A stretch of 64,000 nt of DNA. Origin: UBA6770 sp965660875. GTDB lineage: Bacteria; Bacteroidota; Bacteroidia; Flavobacteriales_G; Salibacteraceae. A program made the translations under genes and the position numbers. This document shows positions 9,840 to 18,486 of this stretch, piece by piece; the first letter of the stretch is position 1, and each line of letters starts with the position of its first letter. The stretch lies in assembly GCA_965660875.1 (NCBI GenBank), contig CBFIBQ010000002.1, positions 159,720 to 223,719 on the forward strand, in the 5' to 3' direction. The notes below the pieces were generated by a model that made no database searches, had not been told where the DNA came from, and saw only the letters and a program-made list of their open reading frames with translations.

Positions 9840-11273
9840 ATGAGTATGGCTCAAACAATAGAGTACCAAATTAATCGATTTATAAAAGGGTTTCCCAAAG
9901 TAAAACTCAATAGGCCAGCCAAAGTAAACGATGGCATCATTAGGTGCAGTGCTGAAGAAGTGAAAGTACGTATTCGGCGCTTTGAACAAATGGAGCAGTC
10001 TCTTGATGTTTTAAAATTTGTTCCTGCAAGTGGTGCCGCCACTCGAATGTTTAAAGATTTATTCTCGGCAATTTCCGAAATTGAAGAAGGGAAGGCCATT
10101 AATAATTCAGCGCAAAAATTTTTAGACAACTTACAAGAGTTTGTATTCTATGAAGAATTGCTGACCGCAGTATCAAATGAAATTGAGGGTAACTTGGATG
10201 TGTCAGACCCAACTCACCAGTTAGTTTGTTTAAAAACGCTATTGATCTCAAGTGCGTTTAATTTCGGTTCAAAACCAAAAGCGACAATTCCATTTCATTG
10301 GCACGCTAGCGGAGCAGAAACCCCCATTTTAGACCACATGATAGAGGGGGTTTCTTATGCAATGGTGAATAAAACAGTGAAGATTCATTTTACCATTTCG
10401 GAAGAACACCAAAGCCTTTTCGAAGAGATAATTAAGCGATACAAAGCTCACTTTGATTCCGTTGATTTTGAAATTTCATATTCCTATCAAGCTAAAAGTA
10501 CGGATACCTTTGCAGTAGATTTGAATAATATGCCAGTTATAAATAATGGCTCCTTCTTAATGCGGCCATCTGGGCATGGGGCATTAATCGAGAATTTAAA
10601 TCAACTGAGTACGGAAATGGTTTTTATTAAAAACATAGATAATGTTTGCAAACCTTCGTTAGAGAAAGAGAGCTCGGATTACAAGAAACTACTAGGAGAC
10701 GTTTTAATTGAACAGCGCAATCAAATTTTTGATTTGTTGCATAAAATCGAGAATAATGAACTGGATAAGGCCAAAGCGTATTGTTTCAACACTTTCGGAA
10801 TCGCCCTAGAAAGCAAGTCAGAGTTGCTTGACTTACTCAACAGGCCAATCCGGGTTTGTGGAATGGTTAAAAATATGGGCGAACCGGGTGGTGGTCCTTT
10901 CTGGGTAGAAAATAAGGATGGGTTTTCTTCCCTTCAAATAGTAGAAAAGGCTCAAATAGATACCGACGATGAAAAGCAGCTGCAAATATTAAACGACAGC
11001 ACCCACTTTAATCCTGTTGATTTGGTTTGTTGGCTAAAAGATTATAAAGGTAACGCGTTTGATTTGCTGCATTACAGAGACGATGAGACTGGGTTTATAA
11101 CGGAGAAAACCTTTGAAGGGAAAGCCATAAAAGCTCTAGAATTGCCGGGATTATGGAATGGTGCTATGGCAGGATGGCTTACCTTTTTTGTGGAGGTTCC
11201 ATTAGAAACCTTTAACCCTGTAAAAACCGTTTTGGATTTATTAAAGCCGGGACATTACTCCAGTAAAAGTTAG
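9840..11273 (+). CDS. DUF4301 family protein
   Basis: The protein has 477 residues. Conserved blocks typical of the Bacteroidota DUF4301 family are visible: FVPASGAATRMFKDLF near residue 60, PFHWHASGAETPILDHM near 155, FLMRPSGHGALIENLN near 238 and VCGMVKNMGEPGGGPFWV near 340. The glycine- and arginine-rich blocks are reminiscent of sugar-phosphate nucleotidyltransferases, but the family has no established reaction that I know of. There is no signal peptide, so it is predicted to be cytosolic. It is transcribed divergently from the M1 aminopeptidase gene, and its 3' end overlaps the convergent membrane-protein gene by 4 bases. A second in-frame ATG at 9846 is an alternative start. Confidence 0.85.
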   Translation: MSMAQTIEYQINRFIKGFPKVKLNRPAKVNDGIIRCSAEEVKVRIRRFEQMEQSLDVLKFVPASGAATRMFKDLFSAISEIEEGKAINNSAQKFLDNLQEFVFYEELLTAVSNEIEGNLDVSDPTHQLVCLKTLLISSAFNFGSKPKATIPFHWHASGAETPILDHMIEGVSYAMVNKTVKIHFTISEEHQSLFEEIIKRYKAHFDSVDFEISYSYQAKSTDTFAVDLNNMPVINNGSFLMRPSGHGALIENLNQLSTEMVFIKNIDNVCKPSLEKESSDYKKLLGDVLIEQRNQIFDLLHKIENNELDKAKAYCFNTFGIALESKSELLDLLNRPIRVCGMVKNMGEPGGGPFWVENKDGFSSLQIVEKAQIDTDDEKQLQILNDSTHFNPVDLVCWLKDYKGNAFDLLHYRDDETGFITEKTFEGKAIKALELPGLWNGAMAGWLTFFVEVPLETFNPVKTVLDLLKPGHYSSKS

Positions 11274-11701
11274 TGGGTTTCATCCGTTTGTTCCGTTTCT
11301 TCAGCATCGGATGGTTTGGCTAATGGTTTAAGGGTCTCAACCCGTTCTACAAAATATTTTGTGTCGCCAAAAAAATCCCATTGAAAGAATTTTTCATCGT
11401 AAAATAGCTTTACGCGCAATTGGTTATCTGCTGCTTCGCTAATGGAACTCAAAATTTTCTCATTCCCTGATTTTACTGAAAAATCCCAAATGGTAGATGC
11501 CAATTCGCCCTCTGCACCGGCAGTTACACCGCCAGTATGCAACTGACCCTCATGGGTTTTAAAAACAACACCTCGCTTACTCATTTTTATTATTGTACCC
11601 ACACGATAACCACTGCTGTATACTGCAAAAAATAAGAGGTATATACCTACGGCTAACCCCACAACAACTAAAATACTTACAATTATTTTTACTTTTTTCA
11701 T
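11270..11701 (-). CDS. Conserved membrane-anchored hypothetical protein
   Basis: This 143-residue protein begins with one N-terminal transmembrane helix (about residues 5-28) followed by SSGYRVGTIIKMSKRGVVFKTHEGQLHTGG and a soluble domain ending in a Thr/Glu-rich tail. The 'YR.GT..K.S..G..FKT.EG.L..GG' block is widely conserved in Flavobacteriia. I recall relatives being labelled 6-phosphogluconate dehydrogenase, which this sequence does not support because it has no Rossmann motif. The soluble part probably faces the periplasm. The stop is two bases before the next gene boundary at 11270 and overlaps the end of the convergent DUF4301 gene. It lies 2 bases downstream of rdgB and is likely cotranscribed. 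Function unknown. Confidence 0.8.
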   Translation of the reverse strand: MKKVKIIVSILVVVGLAVGIYLLFFAVYSSGYRVGTIIKMSKRGVVFKTHEGQLHTGGVTAGAEGELASTIWDFSVKSGNEKILSSISEAADNQLRVKLFYDEKFFQWDFFGDTKYFVERVETLKPLAKPSDAEETEQTDETH

Positions 11702-11703
11702 GA

Positions 11704-12282
11704 CTACTGCTTTAGGTACTCTACTAACTTTTTGGTGGCCAAACCTCTATGGCTAATTTCATTTTTTTTCTTGATATTCATTTCTGAAAATGTTTCAGAA
11801 TACCCCAGTGGTTTAAAAACCGGGTCATAGCCAAAACCAGCTGAACCATGCTGAGAATTCGTAATTGCGCCCTGAATAATACCTTCAAACATCAAGACTT
11901 TTTCTGTGTCCAATTGAAGGGCGATAACGGTTTTAAACCGAGCACTTCTATCTGAAACTTGCTGCATATTTTCCAGCAATAAGTTTACATTGTCTGCATG
12001 AGAGCATTGCTCTCCAGCATATCGTGCACTGTAAACTCCCGGAGCACCTTGCAGCGCATCAACTTCCAGTCCTGTGTCATCGGCAAAAACAGGAATGTTG
12101 AAGCGACTGTAAATATACTCTGCTTTCTGGCGAGCATTGCCTTCAATGGTAGGCAGTGTTTCAGGTATTTCGCCAGAAAACCCTATATCTTTCAGACTTA
12201 AAATCTTAATTTGTTCCCCAATAATCGACTGAACTTCTTCTAGTTTGTTCGGGTTATTTGTAGCAAAGATTAGTTTCTCCAT
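11704..12282 (-). CDS. rdgB: Non-canonical purine NTP pyrophosphatase (RdgB/HAM1)
   Basis: The 192-residue enzyme hydrolyses ITP, dITP and XTP to the monophosphate and pyrophosphate, which keeps deaminated purines out of nucleic acids. Family blocks are all present: FATNNPNKLEEVQ at the N-terminus for nucleotide phosphate binding, VFADDTGLEVDALQGAPGVYSARYAG around residues 65-90, GSAGFGYDPVF near 147 and ISHRGLA near 177. The length is typical. A TACCTTTG element nine bases upstream of the ATG is a likely promoter and is shared back-to-back with the divergent small gene at 12311. The membrane-protein gene follows after 2 bases. Confidence 0.96.
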   Translation of the reverse strand: MEKLIFATNNPNKLEEVQSIIGEQIKILSLKDIGFSGEIPETLPTIEGNARQKAEYIYSRFNIPVFADDTGLEVDALQGAPGVYSARYAGEQCSHADNVNLLLENMQQVSDRSARFKTVIALQLDTEKVLMFEGIIQGAITNSQHGSAGFGYDPVFKPLGYSETFSEMNIKKKNEISHRGLATKKLVEYLKQ

Positions 12283-12290
12283 AACGCTTT

Positions 12291-12306
12291 CAAAGGTATA
12301 TTTTTG
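12291..12306. promoter_or_regulatory. Back-to-back divergent TAnnTTTG promoter elements
   Basis: CAAAGGTA at 12291-12298 reads as TACCTTTG on the minus strand toward rdgB, and TATTTTTG at 12299-12306 reads on the plus strand toward the small gene at 12311. Both match the Bacteroidota -7 consensus and abut with no base between them, so the two genes would share one promoter core with leaders of only a few nucleotides. Confidence 0.5.
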
Positions 12307-12310
12307 CTAC

Positions 12311-12553
12311 ATGAACTTCCCTATTTACCGGAAATATCCCAACAATAAACACTTTTTTAAAATCAAATCCACCACAAGTTTTGAGGAGGTAAGCGTTATT
12401 GGCTCATTGTATCAATTGCACAATTTCAACGCACAGATATATCCAGATCGAGTAAAAATAATGGACATGATAAATAACAGTGAGCAGCTATATCATGAAC
12501 TATCTGAGTCGGATTACAACTCAGTTAGAGCAAAGGCGGACGCTATCGGTTAA
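12311..12553 (+). CDS. Small conserved hypothetical protein (80 residues)
   Basis: The start is set at the ATG at 12311 (MNFPIYRKYPNNKHFFKI) rather than further upstream, because upstream codons overlap rdgB on the other strand and lack conserved character. The sequence pattern, with F.IYRK...NK.F.KI.S...FEE..VIG and later YP....IMDMI..., is familiar from short uncharacterised proteins of Flavobacteriales, so it is very probably a real gene. There is no signal peptide, membrane segment or recognisable catalytic motif. Its stop overlaps the end of the convergent acetyltransferase gene by 11 bases. The matching TATTTTTG element lies four bases upstream of the start. Function unknown. Confidence 0.72.
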   Translation: MNFPIYRKYPNNKHFFKIKSTTSFEEVSVIGSLYQLHNFNAQIYPDRVKIMDMINNSEQLYHELSESDYNSVRAKADAIG

Positions 12554-12980
12554 AAATCATTTCTTGGTGAGGAATACCATCTTCTAAATATTTATTACCA
12601 GTGTTTTTAAAACCCAAATTGCTATAGAAGCGATCCAAGTATTGTTGAGCAGATATTTTTAAAGGCGTGTTTGTGTAGTGGTTTTGGTAATATCGAATAG
12701 CGGCTTGCATTAACTCAATACCGAGTCCTTTTTGACGTGCTGATTTTTTTACTACAACACGACCAATTTTTGTCGACGAGCTCTGTGTTGGCGGTATTAA
12801 TCTTAAGTAAGCGATGATCTCATCTTGGTTTTTTATAAAAAAATGAATGGATGTTTGATCCAAATCGTCACATTCTTGGTAGGGACAATTTTGTTCAACC
12901 ACAAACACTTCTGTTCTGAGTCTTAAAATGGCGTAGAGCTCATTTATAGAAAGCTCATTGAACTTTAAAATATTCATCAT
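12543..12980 (-). CDS. GNAT family N-acetyltransferase, ElaA-like
   Basis: The 145-residue protein matches the short ElaA branch of GCN5-related acetyltransferases. The N-terminal F.ELSI.ELYAILRLRTEVFVVEQ.CPYQ.CD..D motif is diagnostic, followed by the acetyl-CoA pyrophosphate-binding stretch IGRVVVKKSARQKGLGIELM and a C-terminal SAQQYLDRFYSNLGF...G..YLEDGIPHQEM block. Substrate unknown; a small molecule or protein amine is usual for the fold. The start overlaps the stop of the upstream helicase-nuclease gene (TAATG), so translation is probably coupled. A second ATG three bases in is an equal alternative start. Confidence 0.92.
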   Translation of the reverse strand: MMNILKFNELSINELYAILRLRTEVFVVEQNCPYQECDDLDQTSIHFFIKNQDEIIAYLRLIPPTQSSSTKIGRVVVKKSARQKGLGIELMQAAIRYYQNHYTNTPLKISAQQYLDRFYSNLGFKNTGNKYLEDGIPHQEMIFNR

Positions 12981-15900
12981 TAGCTAACTGGTATAATGCT
13001 GTTTTGTTCTGTGTAAACCAAATACGCTATGGTTTTTTTGTTTTCAATACGCTCGATAAGTTCACGATACTCCAGTATTTGTATTATGTGTTTTTCTTCT
13101 TGAGCTCCTGTTTTGTAGTCCAAGACAATAACTTGGCTACCTGCGTCAATGGCACAATCTGGACGCAGAATTTTTCCTGCTTTACCAATAATTTCGCGTT
13201 CCAAGTACCGCTTTCCTGCGGTATCGAATATTTCAATAAACTGTTCATTTTTAAACAGTTCATCCAATTCTGTTACTACTTTTTCCAGTAAATCTTTAGG
13301 GTACTGTAGATCGTTTTTCAACTTACCTTTATACTTTGGCCATATACTAGAGTGCTCGATGTTCCGCATGATTTCATGTGTCATTTGACCGTATTGTTTA
13401 GCTTTCTTATGGGAGGAAGGGGACAGACTACTTTTTGCCAATTGAATGTTATCTAAACCACCATCCGTTTGCAATTTTCGGAAATGTATCTGCTGCCCTT
13501 TCGTTTCAGCTTCTTCAGAGCCTGCACCTTCAGGGGCTTGCAGCTTGCCAATTTCTAACTTTTCTTCTTCATGATTAAATGTCTCTAGTTCCTCTATTAT
13601 GGGTTGATAAACGGTTCTTAGACTTTCCCCTTTTTTCTTGTATTTATGAGCAAGAATGAATAGAGCGTTTTCAGCTCTTGTCATAGCAACATAGTAGTTG
13701 TTTATGGTATCCAGCCAAGTTTTATCCAATTCTGTTTCGTATTGTTCGGCAAAACGAGTGCTCAAAAGATCCTTATTCATATTAATTAAACCGGCCGGTA
13801 ACTTGGACTCTAGAATACTGGCGTCAATCCATAGTTTCTCTTTGTTGTTGATTTTTGTATTAGCAAAAGGAAAAATTACCGCAGGAAACTCCAATCCTTT
13901 GGATTTGTGTATGGTCATGATACGCACAGCATTCTTATTCTCGGGTAACTCTAGGCTAATTTTGTGACCGTTGAGCGTTATCCACTCCACAAATTTATCG
14001 ACCGTTTTATTCGGGAATCGTCGCATAAATTCAAGCGATTTTTCCAATAAAAGCACTACATATGGTGATGTGGAGCTGCCAAGCTTAAAAATCCTAACAA
14101 TTCCCAGTAGCTGCTGATAAGCATTTTGTCCTTCAAAATCTGAACTGGTAAAGGAGAGCGACTCGGCAGAGAGTAAAAGGTGCATATTTTCCTTGCTACT
14201 ATCCTCATTGATGCGGATTAATAATTCGTGTAAATCTCCTTGAAGTTTGCCAAGCTGATGCAGTAAAACAATCATTTCTGCAGCTAATAGTGTTCTAGAC
14301 TTCAGCCCGTTTTGAGAGGTTACTTCAGCAATCAGACAGTATTTCAGTGTAGCAATAAGTAACTGCGAGCTCGGATGACTAAAAAGTAGTAATCCTTCTG
14401 TGGTAACAATATCAATTTTTGGTTCTAAATATTCACTTAGCCTACTAATTTGCGCATTGCTTCGGCATAAAACAGCAATGTCTTTGTATTCAAACCCAGC
14501 ATCAACCAGCTGCTCAATTTTTTCTAAAACCAAAGCATTCATTTGCTCTAAACCTTCGAGTGCCTCGTCCGTATTTGTTTCGCTAGTTTCAGTTGTATAT
14601 GCTTCATTCAAGTCTAGAGTGGAGTAGTGCACAAATCCCGGAGTATCTATTTTTTGTGGAATTTGTTTCACTTCAGCAAAAACATCTGCGATTAACCCAC
14701 CGCGCTTTTTGGCCAAAGCTTCAAAAAAGTAGTTATTGAAATTCACTATTACTTTGCTCGAGCGCCAATTATTCTCTAATACTTGATGATGAATGTGATG
14801 TTTCAGCGATTCGCTGCGCTGCTTTGTCAGCTCATCAGCGTTTTCATCAACAATTTGAGGCAGGTACACCAGTTGGTCAGCATCTCCTCCTCTCCAGCGA
14901 TATATTGCTTGTTTGGCATCACCAACGATAAGACTTTTTTCTCCTACCGATAAGCCATTTTCAACAAGAGGCAACAAGTTGTACCACTGCATTTTACTTG
15001 TATCCTGAAATTCATCCAATAAAAAGTTTCGGTACCTGTAACCCAAACGCTCATAAATATATGGCGCAGGTTCGTTCCTAACAATTTTTGAGATGGACCG
15101 ATTAAAATCGCTTATTGGAATAACATTTCGTTCCTTACAAATTTCCTTGAATTTTTGGCGCACTACAGAAAGCATTCCTAATCCATGAATATTTTTTAGT
15201 AGGGCATTTATAAGCAGCCACTCTTCCCGAATACCCTCAACGTATTCAATTGCGGACTGCATGATCACAGCTAATTCATCTTTAATTCCGTCAATACTTT
15301 GTTTTTGTTCGTCCGTTATTTTACCGCCGTACCATTTGTCATCTGTGAGCATGACCAAGGCTCTATTGTTAGGGAATTTGGTTAAATCTTCCGTTAGGTT
15401 TTTAAAAAATGAACCTAAGGTTGTGGCTCCGTAATAAAACCATTTGATGTCCACCGAATGTTGGTCGAGTAAATTCAATCCACGGTCTTTGAATCCTCTT
15501 TTTTTGTTGGCAATAATTGCTTTCTTAGCTGTTAAGCGCTCTAATATCTGTGAAAAATTGCTGAGGTTTAAGTCTTCAATTTTATCTATTTCAAACTGGT
15601 CATTTTCGTTCAACGTACGTTTTGAAAAATCAAAGAAATGCTGGGAGATATTCCAGCTTTTGTCTTCATTAAGTTGATTAATTAAAAAATCTGTGAGCCA
15701 ATTGGACAGCTGCTCGTTTTCTGCAGCTTGAGAAAGAATACGGTTTACGGCTTCCTCTAAAATTTCAAGTTCATCCAATTCTACTTCTGCATTTGCAGAC
15801 AAACCCATATCAATTCCAAATGTTTGAATGAGGCGGTAATTGAATTTATCAATGGTACTTACTGAAAAGTTTGAGTAATTGTAAAGAACGTGATCGTATA

Positions 15901-16192
15901 AAATCTCTGATCTTTTTTTTAATGCTTCAGCGTCTAAGCCAAGTTCTTTGTCCGTTTCCAAAGCAGTAAACAATGCCAGTTCTTTTCCAGTAATGTTATT
16001 TGATGAAAATGCTTTTAGACTGGCTAAAATTCTATCCTTCATTTCTTGAGCCGCTTTATTGGTGAAGGTAAGCGCCAGAATATGCCGCACGGTCTCGGGT
16101 TTGTCCGAGGATAATGCAAGTTTAAGGAAGTTGTGTACTAGCGCAAACGTTTTTCCCGAGCCAGCAGAAGATTTATATACCGATAGGTTCAT
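12980..16192 (-). CDS. UvrD-type helicase with C-terminal RecB-like nuclease domain (AddA/RecB-like)
   Basis: The 1,070-residue protein carries the superfamily 1A helicase motifs in order: Walker A SSAGSGKT at residues 8-15, TFTNKAAQEMKDRIL (Ia), LDEFQDTS (II), GDAKQAIYRWRGGD (III), ENNWRSS (IV), MTIHKSKGLEFPAVIFPF (V) and YVAMTRAE (VI). The C-terminus has the RecB-family nuclease signature, with RPDCAID and VLDYKTG followed by QILEY. It therefore looks like the AddA/RecB subunit of a double-strand break resection complex. The partner AddB-type gene is not adjacent, which is unusual if the complex is the AddAB type. Coupled start-stop overlap with the acetyltransferase gene downstream. Cytosolic; acts on DNA ends. 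Confidence 0.93.
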   Translation of the reverse strand: MNLSVYKSSAGSGKTFALVHNFLKLALSSDKPETVRHILALTFTNKAAQEMKDRILASLKAFSSNNITGKELALFTALETDKELGLDAEALKKRSEILYDHVLYNYSNFSVSTIDKFNYRLIQTFGIDMGLSANAEVELDELEILEEAVNRILSQAAENEQLSNWLTDFLINQLNEDKSWNISQHFFDFSKRTLNENDQFEIDKIEDLNLSNFSQILERLTAKKAIIANKKRGFKDRGLNLLDQHSVDIKWFYYGATTLGSFFKNLTEDLTKFPNNRALVMLTDDKWYGGKITDEQKQSIDGIKDELAVIMQSAIEYVEGIREEWLLINALLKNIHGLGMLSVVRQKFKEICKERNVIPISDFNRSISKIVRNEPAPYIYERLGYRYRNFLLDEFQDTSKMQWYNLLPLVENGLSVGEKSLIVGDAKQAIYRWRGGDADQLVYLPQIVDENADELTKQRSESLKHHIHHQVLENNWRSSKVIVNFNNYFFEALAKKRGGLIADVFAEVKQIPQKIDTPGFVHYSTLDLNEAYTTETSETNTDEALEGLEQMNALVLEKIEQLVDAGFEYKDIAVLCRSNAQISRLSEYLEPKIDIVTTEGLLLFSHPSSQLLIATLKYCLIAEVTSQNGLKSRTLLAAEMIVLLHQLGKLQGDLHELLIRINEDSSKENMHLLLSAESLSFTSSDFEGQNAYQQLLGIVRIFKLGSSTSPYVVLLLEKSLEFMRRFPNKTVDKFVEWITLNGHKISLELPENKNAVRIMTIHKSKGLEFPAVIFPFANTKINNKEKLWIDASILESKLPAGLINMNKDLLSTRFAEQYETELDKTWLDTINNYYVAMTRAENALFILAHKYKKKGESLRTVYQPIIEELETFNHEEEKLEIGKLQAPEGAGSEEAETKGQQIHFRKLQTDGGLDNIQLAKSSLSPSSHKKAKQYGQMTHEIMRNIEHSSIWPKYKGKLKNDLQYPKDLLEKVVTELDELFKNEQFIEIFDTAGKRYLEREIIGKAGKILRPDCAIDAGSQVIVLDYKTGAQEEKHIIQILEYRELIERIENKKTIAYLVYTEQNSIIPVS

Positions 16193-16265
16193 TTATTTAT
16201 CATTTTGACCGATTGCTAATATAGCCTTATTGAGCGGTACAAATAGATTAATTTCGCCATAATAG

Positions 16266-17009
16266 ATGAAGTTAACATTAGTCCAAGTTCTGTTATGTCT
16301 CTTTGTTGTCTCAGGGTTTTCTCAAGAGGCATTGACCACCTTTGGTGTTACATTCAAACCTATGATTTCAGGCGGGTTTATAAATGAGTCGGAGGCTAGT
16401 CTCAGTCAAGATGGTGTGGATTATTCAGTACCCAAGGAGTTTGGATATAATCTAGGCATGGTTATTCGCAAAGGTCTCAATAAAACCTTCAGTATTGAGT
16501 CGGGCATAACTTATACGCAACGTAATTTTTCTTTGGTGGTAAATGAAAAGGATCGCGCATTTGAGTTTGCACAGCAATTTGGTGTAGTTGGTTATGAGTT
16601 ACCGCTATTGGGTTTAGTTTACATCCAATTGGATAAACGAATATTTATGGATGCTTCATTTGGAGGAGGCGCAGATTTGTTTCCGAGTGATGTCGCTGTA
16701 TTTTCTCAATTTAACCAAGTAGTAATGGAGGGGCGACGAAACTCTTGGATACAAGCATTTTTATCTGCAAATATTGGCTGGGAATACCGCACTGAAAAGT
16801 CGGGAATATTCTATATTGGTGGAACCTTTCACCGACCATTTGCTCCGATCTATGGCTTCCTAATGGAATACGATTATGATGCACAAGACCCTTCAGTGGT
16901 TCCGGTTAGAATGCTTCAGGTCGTAAATGGAAATTATTTGACTTTGGATTTTCGTTACTTTTTTCATGAAGATCCCGAGAAAAAGTTGAAACGATCGAAA
17001 AAAAAATAA
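16266..17009 (+). CDS. PorT-family outer-membrane beta-barrel protein
   Basis: The 247-residue protein starts with a signal peptide (MKLTLVQVLLCLFVVSGFSQ). The rest alternates short amphipathic strands and turns: FGVTFKPMISGGF, EFGYNLGMVIRKGLNKTFSIESGITYTQRN, LGLVYIQLDKRIFMDASFGGG, WIQAFLSANIGWEYR and a final LTLDFRYFF strand followed by a lysine-rich tail. This is the pattern of the small PorT/outer-membrane beta-barrel group common in Bacteroidota. It faces away from the helicase-nuclease gene, with 73 bases between the two starts. Its stop lies 1 base from the end of convergent trkH. Precise role unknown. Confidence 0.75.
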   Translation: MKLTLVQVLLCLFVVSGFSQEALTTFGVTFKPMISGGFINESEASLSQDGVDYSVPKEFGYNLGMVIRKGLNKTFSIESGITYTQRNFSLVVNEKDRAFEFAQQFGVVGYELPLLGLVYIQLDKRIFMDASFGGGADLFPSDVAVFSQFNQVVMEGRRNSWIQAFLSANIGWEYRTEKSGIFYIGGTFHRPFAPIYGFLMEYDYDAQDPSVVPVRMLQVVNGNYLTLDFRYFFHEDPEKKLKRSKKK

Positions 17010-17010
17010 C

Positions 17011-18486
17011 TCAGCTTTTTTTCCAGAAAAATGGAGTAAGAAGCACCAATACGGTAAAGAGTTCTAAGCGTCCCAACAACATCAAAAAGGATAAAAACCA
17101 TTTACCAACCACTGGGATACTGGCGTAACTATGCACGGGACCAACATCACCAAGTCCGGGGCCAATATTCCCAATACAAGCAATAGAAGCTCCTATCGCA
17201 GTTTTAAAATCAAGACCCAAGCTGGCCATAAAAACAGCTCCAAAAATGAAAATTATCAGATAGAGTAAAAAGAAAGACAATACGTTAAATACAATGTCAT
17301 TAGAAACAGATTTGTTGTTCAATTTTACTGGGATAATGGCCGATGGATGAATAAGTTTTTTCAATTCTAGAATACTGTTTTTAAGAATGATTAAATGCCT
17401 AACCACTTTAACGCCACCTGACGTGCTGCCTGCTGAGGCTCCCATGAACATCAGCCAAAAGAATATAACGGTTACTACTGGCGTCCAAGTGGTATAATCT
17501 GCGGTAACAAAACCGGTACTTGTGCCAATAGCAATCACCATAAAAAACCCTTCAGTAATTGCGGTGAAAATATTGTAATCGTTTAGGATATAAATAAGCA
17601 CACTAACCAGAATGGAACTACCAATAGCCGCAAAGGTGTAGTATTTAAATTCTTCGTTATTTATTAGCCGCTTGACGTTCCCCTTCAAAGCAAAATAAGT
17701 TACTGTGAAATTGATTCCAGCTATAAACATAAATAAGGTAATGATCCAATGAATGTACAAGGAATCGTAGTGGGCAATACTGGCATTTTTAGTACTGAAC
17801 CCTCCAGTAGATACCGTGGACATAGCATGGTTAATGGCGTCAAATACGGTCATTCCCCCGAGGAATAACAGAACAGTTTCAACACCTGTAAGTAATACGT
17901 AAATAGCCCAAAGTCTTTTGGCGGTTTCTTTAATTCTTGGATGCAATTTATCGGCACTTGGTCCCGGCGATTCAGCTACGAATAATTGCATACCCCCAAT
18001 ACCTAATATTGGCAGAATAGCTATGGTTAAAACAATGATTCCCATTCCCCCAATCCAATGCGTAATGCTTCTCCAGAATAAGATAGATTTTGGGAGACTT
18101 TCAATTTCGTTGAGTATAGTGGCTCCAGTGGTGGTATAACCAGAAATTGTTTCAAAAAATGCATTGGTAAACGATGGTATGTGCCCCGAAACGTAAAAGG
18201 GGAGGCAGCCTGTGAATGCAAGCATAAGCCAACCTAAAGTTACAATGAGGTAACCTTCTCTTTTCTTAATTACCTTTTGGTGGTTACGCGTAATAAACAA
18301 CAGCGTTGCACCCAATACAAAACAAACTAGTCCAGCCTGAATAAAAGAGTAAATAACGGGTTCGTGATAATAAATAGCCACCGGAATACATAGCAACATG
18401 AACAAGCCATTAATTGCAGCTAATAACCCCAATACATTGAGGATTATCCCCCAATTGAGTAGTGTGTTATTTGAAAAAACCTTCAA
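17011..18486 (-). CDS. trkH: TrkH family potassium uptake channel subunit
   Basis: A K+-translocating membrane protein with the four-fold pore architecture of TrkH. The pore-loop filters are visible as ISGYTTTGAT, MSTVSTGGFSTK, IGTSTGFVTAD and CIGNIGPGLGDVG, separated by pairs of hydrophobic helices. No ATG is available near the beginning. The chosen start is the TTG at 18486 (MKVFSNNTLLNW), which follows an AAGAAAG Shine-Dalgarno-like stretch and overlaps trkA by 20 bases. A TTG at 18519 is the longer alternative and would overlap by 53 bases. With trkA it forms the classic Trk uptake pair, in which NAD(H)- and nucleotide-binding TrkA gates TrkH at the cytoplasmic membrane. Confidence 0.94.
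   Translation of the reverse strand: MKVFSNNTLLNWGIILNVLGLLAAINGLFMLLCIPVAIYYHEPVIYSFIQAGLVCFVLGATLLFITRNHQKVIKKREGYLIVTLGWLMLAFTGCLPFYVSGHIPSFTNAFFETISGYTTTGATILNEIESLPKSILFWRSITHWIGGMGIIVLTIAILPILGIGGMQLFVAESPGPSADKLHPRIKETAKRLWAIYVLLTGVETVLLFLGGMTVFDAINHAMSTVSTGGFSTKNASIAHYDSLYIHWIITLFMFIAGINFTVTYFALKGNVKRLINNEEFKYYTFAAIGSSILVSVLIYILNDYNIFTAITEGFFMVIAIGTSTGFVTADYTTWTPVVTVIFFWLMFMGASAGSTSGGVKVVRHLIILKNSILELKKLIHPSAIIPVKLNNKSVSNDIVFNVLSFFLLYLIIFIFGAVFMASLGLDFKTAIGASIACIGNIGPGLGDVGPVHSYASIPVVGKWFLSFLMLLGRLELFTVLVLLTPFFWKKS

Noticed and set aside
11270..11701. Assignment of the membrane-anchored protein as 6-phosphogluconate dehydrogenase
   Set aside because: The protein has 143 residues, a single membrane helix and no NAD(P)-binding Gly motif, so that label, which I recall for relatives, cannot be right.
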